Shown here one piece after another: positions 36,323-46,939 of a stretch of 64,000 nucleotides of DNA. The stretch is from Parasponia andersonii. Its lineage: Eukaryota; Streptophyta; Magnoliopsida; Rosales; Cannabaceae. Within the stretch, counting starts at the first letter, position 1. Each line of letters starts with the position of its first letter. The translations under genes and the position numbers were made by a program. Location: NCBI GenBank assembly GCA_002914805.1, contig JXTB01000004.1, positions 210,755 to 274,754 of the forward strand. Reading direction: 5' to 3'. Under the pieces are notes generated by a model. The model was not told the DNA's origin and made no database searches. It worked only from the letters and a program-made list of their open reading frames with translations.

Positions 36323-36725
36323 GTAAACTTTTTTGTTTTTTTTCCACAGATCTGGTTATCTTTCCTCCCCCGAGTAAGTTTCCTTTTTATAATTTTGCCC
36401 CATGTGTTCTAGGGTTCAACAATACAAATCCTCTTTTTGATTATTTTAATTGATTTTTTTTTCCTTTATAGTTAATATTATTCGTGATTTATTTTCTTGA
36501 TTTTCTGTGTTAGATTATTCGTTTGGTCTATTCGATAAAAAAGATTGTTCCTTTTCTCTCTTTCAAATAAAAAAATAAATAAATCCCTTGTTTGCAAATG
36601 TGCCTGAAGAAGTTGAGACTGGATAACCATGAAGAAGGGTCATTCAGGCATGGGCTTTTTTTTTAATTATTCTTTTAAGCAAAAAGATAGTATTAGAAAG
36701 CACTGAGATGTATTTTTGTTTGAAG
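36323..36725 (+). other. Probable 5' UTR intron of SR gene
   Basis: The pyrimidine-rich leader with ctagggtttcacagag ends at a donor (ag|gtaaac at 36321). An acceptor, tttgaag, at 36725 lies 21 bases before the start codon. A leader intron is usual in this family, but only the splice-site sequences support it here. Confidence 0.55.
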
Positions 36726-36746
36726 GTCTTGTTGAGGTTGACGAAA

Positions 36747-38332
36747 ATGAGGCCTATCTTTTGTGGGAACTTGGAGTTTGACTCGCGCCAGAGCGAGATT
36801 GAGCGGCTTTTTAGGAAATATGGGAAGGTTGAGAGGGTCGATCTCAAGTCTGGTAAGTTACTCTGTTCTTTTTCTCTTTACTTTTAAATTTTGTGCAGTT
36901 TTGCGATGGCGTTAATCATTGTCAATTGTGTATGAGATTAATAAATGTTTGGTTCTTTCTTCTGGGTTCCCACTTGATGGTCAAGCTTAATGCGATGTTG
37001 ATAACTTGCTGTTAGTTAGTTCTTTGTTTAAATATCCGCTGTTTGTGGTTCCGACACTAAGTTGAACCGGTTGCATTATGCTCGGGTGGAATCTGATAAA
37101 AGAAGCTATGTTTGAACCGATTTTTGTTCGGTACCAGTTATGGATTGGTGGCTGAGTTTTTAGTTCGTGATATCCATGCAAAGCGTCAGAGATGGATCCT
37201 TTTAGAGGCAACTTAAATGTTGGTGCAGAGACCAAGCTTTTTTAGTGGAGTACTTTTGTTCCTCACATATGTCGCAGCTGCCTACCTCCTATGTTTTTTT
37301 TTTTTTTTTTTTTTTTTAAGGTGCTTGAGAAAATACTCATAATTTACATTGCAAGTCTCAATGATGAGAGTTTCATCGTATGTTGAGTAATAATGGGGTT
37401 CTGGTGCAGAACATATTGTTATACAACCATCGAAATTTTGTCATATTGGATATAACTTGTTCACCCTTTTGTTTATCACTGATTATTTCATCCATTGATC
37501 CATGGAATTTAAACTGGAATTTGGTGCCTTCCTTTTTGTTGGGAAAAAAGAATACAGAAAGTGCCATATTTAAGAGATGGGAAACGGGATTGGAAAATGG
37601 TAGTTATTTCTTAGATGACAGTATTCTTCTGCCTTAGATTAAGTCTCATGGAATTCATCGTCTATTAGTTGATAGGGAAAGATCTCAGCTGTTGCACAAA
37701 AGGGTCAATAAGTTAGTCTTTATACATATCTTTGAAATGGCTGTCTACGTTGTTTCCCCTTTAAGAGAAACAGGTTTTTATGAATGCAAACCCCGGGACT
37801 CAACAATTTCTTTGGCGCAGGATTACCTGGAACGTCCATGCTCTTCTTGGATGGATGTGCTTCTCTGCATTTCTTTTATAGATGTGCCCAGGCTTCATCT
37901 TGTTGTATTTTCCCAGAAGAAATATTCTGATCTGCCCTAGCCCTGCCATCCTACATATCCTCAGACATCATTGCTTTTTCATTCCTCATGACTTTTGCTC
38001 AGTGTTCAATTTCCAACATGTTTCAACAGTTACATAGTAACATCATGATATTGCAGCCATTGCAGGTGTTGTGTTACTTTCTAGCAGTACATTTTGAGAA
38101 GTGTAGATTCCCTCAAATTTTAGAATGTATTGACATTTTTTTTGGGGTGAAAAACAACTTGTTTGTTACTGCGGTTTTCCTGTGCTGTTTTCCTAATTTC
38201 CTGATTTTATAGGGTTTGCTTTTGTCTATATGGAGGATGAGCGGGATGCTGAGTATGCAATTCGAAGACTTGACAGAACAGAATTTGGTAGAAAGGGCCG
38301 TCGACTTCGTGTGGAGTGGACTAAGGTAAGCT

Positions 38333-38368
<36 letters not shown>

Positions 38369-40120
38369 TATGTTTCTTTTTTTATTTTCCCCCTAAATTA
38401 CACACTAAATTTTTGAACAACCGATTACAATAAGGCTGTTGTTGTTGGTGTTTTTTTTGGTACATTTGTAAAGGAAAAAATCTCCAGTTCATGCATCAAA
38501 TGGTCGTCCTTCCACACACAAACATAACAGGGAAATTAATTATTTATGGTTGGAATTTTGAATCGTTTCTCAAATGATACATGTGGATGATTTTCAATGT
38601 TTGTAGTTCTTTTGGTTATTCCCATCTTATCCCTGCTTTCCTTACTTTCTCTATTGTTGAGCTCAAACACACTGGCATGTCCCTTTAAAGAGTAACCTGC
38701 TGTTTATTTTCATTAGTAATCTTTGGATAGTATTATTTAATAGTATCCGAAGATTACTAATGAAAAAGTTAATTAGAAAAAGTAATCTTCTCATACTTAT
38801 TTAATAGTGAGAAGAATTTGTTACTTGGGTGGAAAGGTTATTTTGCCACAAAGTTTATATTCATTCATGGTCAATGCATTTCCTTGTTTTACTTTTATTG
38901 ATCGCATGAAATTTATGGTTTGCAGCAAGAACGTGGGATGAAGAGATCTGGTGATTCAAGATCCTCAGCTAACAGTAAACCATCGAAAACCTTGTTTGTC
39001 ATTAATTTTGATCCAGTTCATACCAGAACAAGAGATTTGGAGAGCCACTTTGATCAATATGGAAAAATATTGAACGTAAGGATTAGAAGGAATTTTGCGT
39101 TTATTCAGTATGAATCACAAGAAGATGCTACCAGGGCGCTGGATGCAACAAACCTGAGGTTGTAATTTGTGTTGTAAATTCTTTATTATATGTTGCTGAT
39201 TTTCAAATTATGGAACTTTTTCCCAAGCAACCATTTTCTACACAATTAAGGAACTTCAAAGAAAATAGCTTCTTACTTTCTTTATAGGATCATCTTTGTA
39301 ACTAGTTTTAGCTTTTGGGGAATGGGGTTTTTCCTCTATATTCTACTATACAGAAGCTGTTATCACCTGCTTTTGATGAAAATTAGAATTACTATTGTGG
39401 ATTGCATAACTGAAAATGAGTGTCAGATTTCATTTAGATAAAAACCAAAACAGAATCATTGATTATTTGAAACTCTAATTTTTCCTGGAAGTTTGCCCTG
39501 ACTTTGATTTTTCTATTTGTGAGTTCCAGCAAGTTCATGGATCGAGTTATTTCTGTTGAATATGCCATTCGTGATGATGACGATAGGAGAAATGGTTACA
39601 GTCCTGATAGAAGAGGCCGTGATGTATCTCCTGACCGAAGAAGTTATGATCGTGCGCGATCTCGTAGTCCATACCGTAGAGATAGGGGTAGTCCTGACTA
39701 TGGCCGTGGATCTCAACCGGGTTCCAGAGCTGACCCGAGAGGAAGAGGAAGTCCCAGTTATGACAGAGGGACAAGTCCGGTTGATGATAGATACAACAGG
39801 TACAAGAGAGTTTCTTTCCCCAATTTGTTAGAATCTCCTTTCTCTTAAATGTTTCTAGAATAGATCATCAAAAGAAAACAACTGCACAAAACCCTAGAAA
39901 TAAGCCCCTTTATCCCGTGTAAACAGCAGAAGGAAAAAAGGAATTCATAAGCTATGAAACGAGGGGAAAAGGATACTGAGCTTTTTGTTCGCGCATCACT
40001 TGATGTTTACTTATTCTTTCTTATAAATTGAACATACTATAATTTTAAAGCACCTTAGTTGTCTTTCTTTTGCTGAAATGCAGCCGTTCTCCGCCTCCGA
40101 GGGAAAGATCACGGTCGTAA
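36747..40120 (+). CDS. RS40: SR splicing factor, RS40/RS41 clade, 252 aa, five coding exons
   Basis: This gene encodes a nuclear serine/arginine-rich splicing factor. Coding exons: 36747-36852, 38213-38325, 38926-39158, 39530-39799, 40084-40120. All introns are GT-AG, and 759 nt join in one frame ending TAA. RRM1 (residues 3-73) has RNP2 IFCGNL and RNP1 [23 protein letters not shown] is typical of plant RS40/RS41. RRM2 (95-165) starts KTLFVINFD and has [14 protein letters not shown]. The RS tail (about 175-252) has [23 protein letters not shown] and ends ERSRS. The tail is short for RS40/RS41, which are near 350 aa, so the isoform is compact like RS31. The 1.36-kb intron inside RRM1 lies where plant RS genes have a conserved long, alternatively spliced intron. 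A 5' UTR intron, 36323-36725, is likely. Confidence 0.93.
36853..38212 (+). other. Long intron within RRM1 of SR gene
   Basis: A GT-AG intron of 1,360 nt splits the RRM1 coding region after VDLKS, just before RNP1. In plant RS-type SR genes the long intron at this position is known for alternative splicing that gives non-productive transcripts and autoregulation. Whether that happens here cannot be seen from sequence alone. Confidence 0.7.
38711..38762 (+). repeat. 25-bp inverted repeat with 2-nt loop in SR intron
   Basis: cattagtaatctttggatag... at 38711-38735 pairs with its near-complement at 38738-38762 (23 of 25 positions). This gives a very stable hairpin in the intron at 38326-38925. 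A weaker hairpin (cttctca...tgagaag) follows at about 38785-38815. Confidence 0.85.
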
Positions 40121-40396
40121 GAGGCACAAATCAAGTTTGGTTTTAGTTTTTGGTAGGTCTTTTAATTTTTTTCCCTTGGTTTTACTTTTCCCTTATGGTT
40201 GACATTTTTACTATTGGCTGACTTGTTATTAGTAGTGTCTTGTGATGAATTTAAACTTCCATGTGCTTTGGAATCGGTAAATTTTAGACTAGTCTGTAGC
40301 TAGTCATGGTTTTGTGGATTTTCAATTCATTTTCGTGGCTGCAAGGACGTCCTGCAATTTTGGTTGGAATTGGAAATCTTGGATTTTGAACTTCAT

Positions 40397-40616
40397 TATG
40401 GTTAGTTGTGACCTCTGGAATTCGCACCTTTGGCAGTTTTGACGCACAAGTTCTTGGGTTCTGTTTGATAGCCATTAAGAAGTTCATTTGTTTGGGCACA
40501 TCTTTCTGTTTTAGTTGTGAGCTCCGGTATTTGCACCTTTGGCAGTTTTGACCCTCAAGTTCATGGGTTCTGATTGATGGCCATTAAGTTCATTTGTTGG
40601 GCACATCTTTCTGTCA
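40397..40616. repeat. Imperfect tandem duplication, about 2 x 110 bp
   Basis: The block with gcacctttggcagttttga, ttgggttctg, gccattaag and gggcacatctttctgt occurs at 40397-40510 and again at 40511-40616 with scattered changes and small indels. It is non-coding. Confidence 0.8.
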
Positions 40617-41360
40617 AGCATCGGCATCATTGTGTCATGAGTTGAACTTTCCGTGGTCTTTTTATGGCGAAAGGACTTTTCTTGTTTAGATAACAGATCA
40701 TACAGTTCTGATTGCCAATTTCGTCTGATTTTAAAATTTTGAGGGTCTGTAGAATCGGTCTGATTTTACATGATTAGGCATTGAATAGGCATTCTTGACT
40801 ATAGATACACTTGTGTGAATCCCCTTTATTCTTTTCCGGAATGGATTTTGCATGGCATCTGGATTTATTTTAATCTCATTGTGTAGCTGTCTGGTTTCAA
40901 AAAATTTCACAAACTTGAGACCACTGAAGTAAAGCACATATTAAATTCCGAATTTTGATATGCACATAATAGTTGAGCTTCATTCGTGTTTCACTCATTT
41001 GACTTGCTTAAATGTTCCATGGAAACAATAGCTATAACAAAGTAATAGTTTCAAGCATCTTCCTGAGAATTAGTAAAGTCAAAAGGGAGGAAGAAAAAGT
41101 TCGGTTTATATGGAGGGGTACAGAATGCAACTGGAATCACAATTGTGTTAGTAGGTCTATATGAGCGATCAATGTTTCGAAAAGTTGTATTTTGGCATTT
41201 CTAAAGTGAACATAATGAAGATCAAATTTCATGAAGTTGAACTACCTTTGCATATACTTCTATAAAGATGATCTTTCTCTTTCTTTTCTCGGTTTCTGTA
41301 CTTGTATTCCACATATTTATTATATGGTTTTTATTCAGATTATAGATATGAACTTGTTAT

Positions 41361-41362
<2 letters not shown>

Positions 41363-41393
<31 letters not shown>
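41363..41393. repeat. (GA)n microsatellite
   Basis: About 15 perfect GA units. Confidence 0.9.
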
Positions 41394-41395
<2 letters not shown>

Positions 41396-41466
41396 AAAAC
41401 ATGAAATCCGGTGAAAAAGGAGGCGATATTTTATCCAAAGTATAGGAACATAATTTGTCATAACTT

Positions 41467-41822
41467 AAGCCTGATTTGGTGTATACGGATTAGGATTGGA
41501 TTATAGTATTGTATTGGATTGTAATGGATTGAATTTGATAAATTTAATATTATTTCATGTTTGGTGCAGTATTAAACCGAATTAATATTATTATAATAAT
41601 GTGAGACTTATTTTTTATTGGAACGTGTAATAAATTTATTTTATATTAGTTTAAATATAAAAGAATATTTATATTAGTTCAAAAAAAATTGAAATAAATG
41701 TCAATTGATTGATATTTTTATATTTTTGAATGAGATAAATTATTTTATTTATATAAGATTATTTTGAAGTTGTAGATTAGTTATTCTAATCTCAAGTTAG
41801 CATGGGTTAGCATCAAACATGT
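41467..41822. mobile_element. Possible non-autonomous DNA transposon fragment
   Basis: An AT-rich block begins taagcctgatttggtgtat and ends near tagcatcaaacatgtat. The two ends are weakly inverted-complementary (tttggtg against the complement of catcaaacatg), and an internal tgtttggtgcag repeats the left-end motif. This resembles hAT-like miniature elements, but the borders and target duplication are unclear. Confidence 0.25.
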
Positions 41823-41989
41823 ATGGGAAACATGGCCGAAGGGCATGCTGGGAAAAAAAATGTTTGTTTTAAGGTTTGGGAGCGTAGGAGTATGACAAAC
41901 TTGGAAGAAAAAAGAAAAGGGAAAAAGCAGCAAGGCATAGCCGACAGGCAACATCGTCACGTCCATGGCACGCAAGGTCCAAACCCCAC

Positions 41990-42120
41990 GCGTCTTGGTT
42001 GACTCCTCCTAACCCAGCGCAGTCGCTCAACCCTAGGCCCCCTCTCTCTCTCTCTCTCTCTCTCTCTCACTTTTTCCCAATTCCGCAGCCATTCCCACAT
42101 TTGAAATCACCACTGGTAAA
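41990..42120 (+). promoter_or_regulatory. Orphan leader-like block with (CT)n
   Basis: A pyrimidine-rich stretch with ctctctct at about 42043-42067 is followed by ccgcagccattcccac and a donor-like ctg|gtaaag near 42112. It looks like a plant 5' UTR exon. No coding exon follows before the retrotransposon at 43513, so it may be the remains of a promoter cut off from its gene, or chance. Confidence 0.22.
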
Positions 42121-43907
42121 GTCAATTCTCAAACCTTGGCCTTCTCAGTTCAGATTTTACTAACCAAACAAATAGAAAACAAGAAGCTCCCAAAGTCAAA
42201 TAGGAAAAAACAAATGCAAAAGAAAAAGGGGGTTTTGCTCATTTCTTTTGTTTTAACTGTCAGGTCGTTCGAGTTTTTTGGTTTTCGGCTCAGCAGGTGG
42301 TTCGAGTTTGATTATGGCCAAGCCGTTTAAATTGCGCAAATTTAAAATACTTTACCATGTAGCGATTATACATTAAAATTGAAGGGTTGTAGATTCTATA
42401 CATAAATGTAGCGTAAATTGCAATAGCGGTCTCCAATTTTATATTATACTTTGGTATTGATCCTCGATCTTTCATTTTTGGCATTTTAAATTCCATGTAG
42501 TGTTTTACTGGCGTTAGTCCATTTTGTCCAAATTCAACGAAATATGCCACATGCTTAGAACGTGACTTTGTGTTAGCGAATTTAAAGACAAAATAACGAC
42601 TCTCATTCTATTCAACTCAGTTTTTTTTTTTTTTTTTTTTTTTTTTTCCACCCTAATGTTTGGTCTATTTGTCTTCGATACTGCTTCCGATATTTTCTTT
42701 TACTTTTTCCTCATTTGTTATAGAAAAAAGATTAGTTCCTTCCTTTGGAACGGAAAACGACAACAGGGGCATCAGTGCCGCTGCCAATAGAACAGTTGAG
42801 TAAAAGAATGAAGACTAATATATAAGGGTAGTAGACCTAGAGGATGAGGATAGGGTTCTAAGAAGACTACGTCTTAGAGAAACACGGTTAAATAAGACAT
42901 GGTTAGTCTGTGTTAGTTGTAACTCAATTCCATGAGGGGAACAAAAAGAAAAAAGAGAAAAAAGAGATTTGTCCTTTTCTTTTGTTTTTAATGATGCAAG
43001 TTGTCGGAGTTTTGGTTGTGGCTAAACAGTTTGAATCTAGAACTTTAAATGTATTTTTTTTTTTGGAAAAAAAAAAAACTATTGGCAAAATAGCTATAAA
43101 AATAGTAGAACTGTTGAGCTATCAATAGAGAACGAATGTTAAAGTCCATGTTAACTTAAAAGTGTGTTTGTCGGTCCGTTTCAAAACATCATATTATTTA
43201 ATAAGCGATATACAATACTGTCTTTGTTCATGCACATGCACCACATAAGCTAATACTGAATAATTTGTATACCGTATTATTGAGTGTAGAGGAAAATGTT
43301 TGCATTGTTCCCTATAATTATACAGCTAATACTACTACTACTGAAAAAAAAAAAAAAATCAATCTTCTTAAAGTTTGCTTCTGTCAATTTTGTTATTGTA
43401 TTTACTAAGAGAAAGTTGACGACTATAACTACTTTACTAAGATCATAAAAAAATTAAATATCATATAATATAGTAAAACTAATCCTATAAGATATGCAAA
43501 TATAACTAAAGGTGTAGTGCCAAAGTTCTCATAAGTGCATCTTACCAATAGTAAGCATTATTGCATATTATTATTTCTTAAAGATAAATGCTAAAATATA
43601 TGCACATCAAGACAATAAAATTTATTAAGACTAACTAGAATTTGCTAGTTCATATGTGTAGGGAAAGATGGATTCTTCGTTTCAAGAAGAAATTGACGTG
43701 CTTATTTTTTGTTGACGAGTTTACTTGTTTATGAATAAAACATTTAATTATTTTTGTCGTAATCTAGGAGGATGGATAAATGTTTTATTGTTTTATGTTA
43801 TTAATAATATTGAAGGGTGCATATTATATATTATATAAATATATGTATAATTTTGAGCGCATAAAGGTATGCATAGCTATATGTATATACATTAAAAAAT
43901 ATACATA

Positions 43908-44154
43908 GAGCACCAATCTAGTAGGTATTTTTTTTTTACTTATGTATAAGTATTAATTTGGCCAATGAAAATTTAGCATACACATTTTTTTATTTTTTTT
44001 ATTGTAAAAAATAAGAGAGAGAAAAAACATTAATAATGCACGTTTTTTCATACATTTTATTATAGCCATTGGATCACCGTTAGATGGTGATCCAACGGTT
44101 AAAAAAAAAATACCTACCCATAGATAAAAAAAAAAATCTATTAAATTGACAACC
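43908..44154. mobile_element. MITE copy D, nested in Tekay 5' LTR (247 bp)
   Basis: It starts gagcaccaatctagtaggta and ends ttaaattgacaacc. A (TA)n tract follows on the right and TA-rich sequence precedes on the left. It has the family's gccaatgaaaatttagcata block and the central palindrome around gttagatggtgatccaacgg. It is absent from the same place in the 3' LTR (about 50329-50345), which shows the empty site and proves insertion after the retrotransposon arrived. Confidence 0.9.
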
Positions 44155-44980
44155 ATATATATATATATATATATATATATATTCTTACTAATTGATATCA
44201 TTAACCAACTTAGAAATTTAATTTATTAAAGCTAAATAGTTACATCCGGCTTTCGGCAAGTTTTGTTTTGTTTTGTTTTTTTTTTCCTTTTCCCAATATC
44301 CCGGAAGATTGATACAAACCCCATTTACTTCTTGGTCTCCACTAACTTCCCTTTTTCTCTCTTTCTTGATTTGTTGCTCTAAATTACTTCATAACACAAG
44401 CCCATTCCAGTGTTTGGAATCGGTAAGTTTATTTACTAAATCTTTCTTTATTTTCTATGTTATTTATATCTATTTTATGCGCACAAGGATAATATACGGA
44501 TATATTGATAGAGCATGTGAGCATGTCCAGTTTTGAAATTATATATATATATATATATATTCCTGAAAAATAAACTAATCTATTGCTTATATGAACACTT
44601 ATTAATTTGGAGTTTTGACTGTTGTCTAAATTATCTCGTTTTGTATTAAATTATTTTACACATATGTGTTGAGTTATATTGATACCATATTTGACTTAAT
44701 TACAATGATTATTATGATGCTAAGTCTATTTCACTTATAGGAATTAGTGGAATCTCAATAACAAGATCAATAGTTAAACTAATGACCATGCCATGTTTGT
44801 TTTAAAAAAAAAAAAAAAAAGAAGGAACCTGAAGGCTTAATGATCTCCTTTAAGCTATTTATCTCTTCCTATAGGAATTGTAAGACTTGTTGCTATTTTA
44901 AGTACATGTTATAGAATTTTGGAATGTGAAGTCAAGTCTATTTTTTTTTTTTATTAAGCATGAACAACCACTATATGCCT

Positions 44981-45142
44981 AACATTTCTATTGTAACCAT
45001 TTCTATATTCTTATGTGAGCTTGTTGTGTCATATTATTGAAGATGATCTTATAAGGAAAGGAACATTTCTATTGTAACCATTTCTATATTCTTATGTGAG
45101 CTTGTTGTGTCATATTATTGAAGATGATCTTATAAGGAAAGG
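44981..45142. repeat. 81-bp tandem duplication inside Tekay 5' LTR
   Basis: The unit beginning aacatttctattgtaaccat occurs at 44981-45061 and again at 45062-45142, practically identical. The 3' LTR has a single unit near 51147-51227, so the duplication arose after insertion. Confidence 0.9.
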
Positions 45143-46279
45143 AATGTATAAGAAAGCTAAATCTCATGATTAGGTCCTTAAGCACGTCAAGTTTGAGCTT
45201 CTTGGAGAAAATTTTTGTCTTGCACCTTATTTTGTATTTCTTGGACTCAAGGTAAGTGGAAATTCCACTCTAGCATAACAAGAACATATGTATATGATTG
45301 TATATATTAAAGATGATATATTTGTGATATTGAGCTATGTATATTTGAAAATTGTTCATATCTTTCTTATAAGGCATGCCATATTTTTAAGGACAAAATA
45401 TTTGTTTACAAGTTAAGATTTTAATAAAGAATCTTGTACCTTAAAGATTGTCTAAATTTAAAGAGGGATATGGTTCTTATCTCACTGATCTAGTAGGTAA
45501 TTGTGATGAAATCTCTTGAGTTTAAGACTAAAGACAAGCTATGCCAAACAAGAGGGAGGTGAAATCTCTTAAAGTTAATTCCAAGATAAGGTAAGCCTCA
45601 CATGATATTTATTAAGATGATATCTGCTATGTTACTTAGTTAAGAACTATACTAGGGAAGAGGCCCAATCATGATTTAAAGGTTAATTTGCTCTAAAGAA
45701 ATTAAGGGTACAAAGATTAATAAATTTTATGTACAAATCATTCATAAGCATGTATGGATTTTTATTTACTAAGCTATTGCTCATTTAGTTTTTGTAATAC
45801 AGGTGATCAGAACCAAAAGTAATATTGGCTAAGTTGTTTCCACTCCAATGTTGTTCATATGCAAATTTTGAACTGAAAAAAGACTTTTGAGAACCTTGAA
45901 TATATTTTTATTACGTATATGTATATAGTGATCATATGGGAGTTGTGAACTGTATCATAACCGCATTTTATATTGTACATAATGTATATATATTTCTGTG
46001 TATAAAATGGGAGTATCATAGACATTTTCTGAACCAAACAAAAAAGTTAAAATTTTTCCTCTAATTTCCATTTTTCCAAGATTAATGAAAGTGAGTTAGC
46101 AATATTTAGCTTTTCTACATATAAGTGAGCATACTCTCACGTACGGTAGCTAGGGGTGTTATAGTGATTTCTCTAAGACAAGAAAATTCTAAGCCAATCT
46201 ATTAGATATTCATGCAATAACATCCTATAAATTTTGTGGGTGGAGTTGATCTATATATAGCAGAGGAATGGATAAAATC

Positions 46280-46935
46280 TTTAAAGCTCATTTTTGAGTA
46301 TATAAAGCTCACTGATAAGGACAGAGTATTATGTGCTTTTTATATACTGAAAATGGGAACTCGTAACTGGTAGAAAACTATTATAGTAACGCCAGCTATC
46401 CAAAATCTGATAAGGGATACATTTAAAGATTTGTTCTATCAAAAATACTCCAATGACACTACAAAGGCAATAAAGGTTGAGGAGTTCCTTTATCTATGAT
46501 AAGGAAATAAATCTGTGGTAGAATACATTAGAAAGTATAAGGAATTATCTCAGTTTATTCAATAGATAAGAAATAATAACAAGGAGAAAGTCGAGTACTT
46601 CTTCAGGGGTTTGAGGGGAGATATTTCTAGAGATGTAATTGTAGCGAGGGTTATAGAATTTAGTGAGGTAATTGATATGGCTTCAAAGCAGAACAAGCTC
46701 AACTTAAGATATTGAATGAGAAGAAAGAAACTTTTATTACAAGAGATGGATAATGAAGACAAAGAGATCAGAAGAAAAATGAAATAGATCAAGGTGCCAC
46801 ATCAACTAGACCTACTTATACTAAGTGTGGAAAGTCTCATACTTGCGAATGTTTCAAAGGTACTAATTAATATTTCAAGTACCACAAGATGGGTCACTCT
46901 TCTAAATATTGTCTCATACTTCAATAGGGAGACCA
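46280..46935 (+). pseudogene. gag of Tekay-like element, decayed
   Basis: Recognisable pieces are the segment around VEYIRKYKELSQF (about 46520-46560), the YFFRGLRGDISRDV-type block at 46590-46640 and two zinc-knuckle-like runs with CGKSH and HKMGHSSKYC at 46820-46915. Stops and frame changes are frequent. Confidence 0.75.
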
Positions 46936-46939
46936 AAAG

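Larger units (their letters stand above)
40121..41460. other. 3' UTR and downstream region of SR gene
   Basis: The 3' UTR of the SR gene probably ends within the first few hundred bases. An imperfect tandem duplication lies at 40397-40616. A (GA)n run is at about 41363-41393. No further gene is recognised. Confidence 0.5.
43513..46163 (+). repeat. 5' LTR of Tekay-like element (2,651 bp)
   Basis: It begins tgtagtgccaaagttctcat and ends ggggtgttata. It aligns along its length with 49957-52242. Additional material is the MITE at 43908-44154 and one extra 81-bp unit at 44981-45142. Together these explain most of the 365-bp length difference. Confidence 0.88.

Noticed and set aside
39504-39848. 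Open frame extending the fourth SR exon on both sides
   Set aside because: The frame runs through the acceptor at 39529 and the donor at 39799; splice sites and family alignment fix the exon at 39530-39799.
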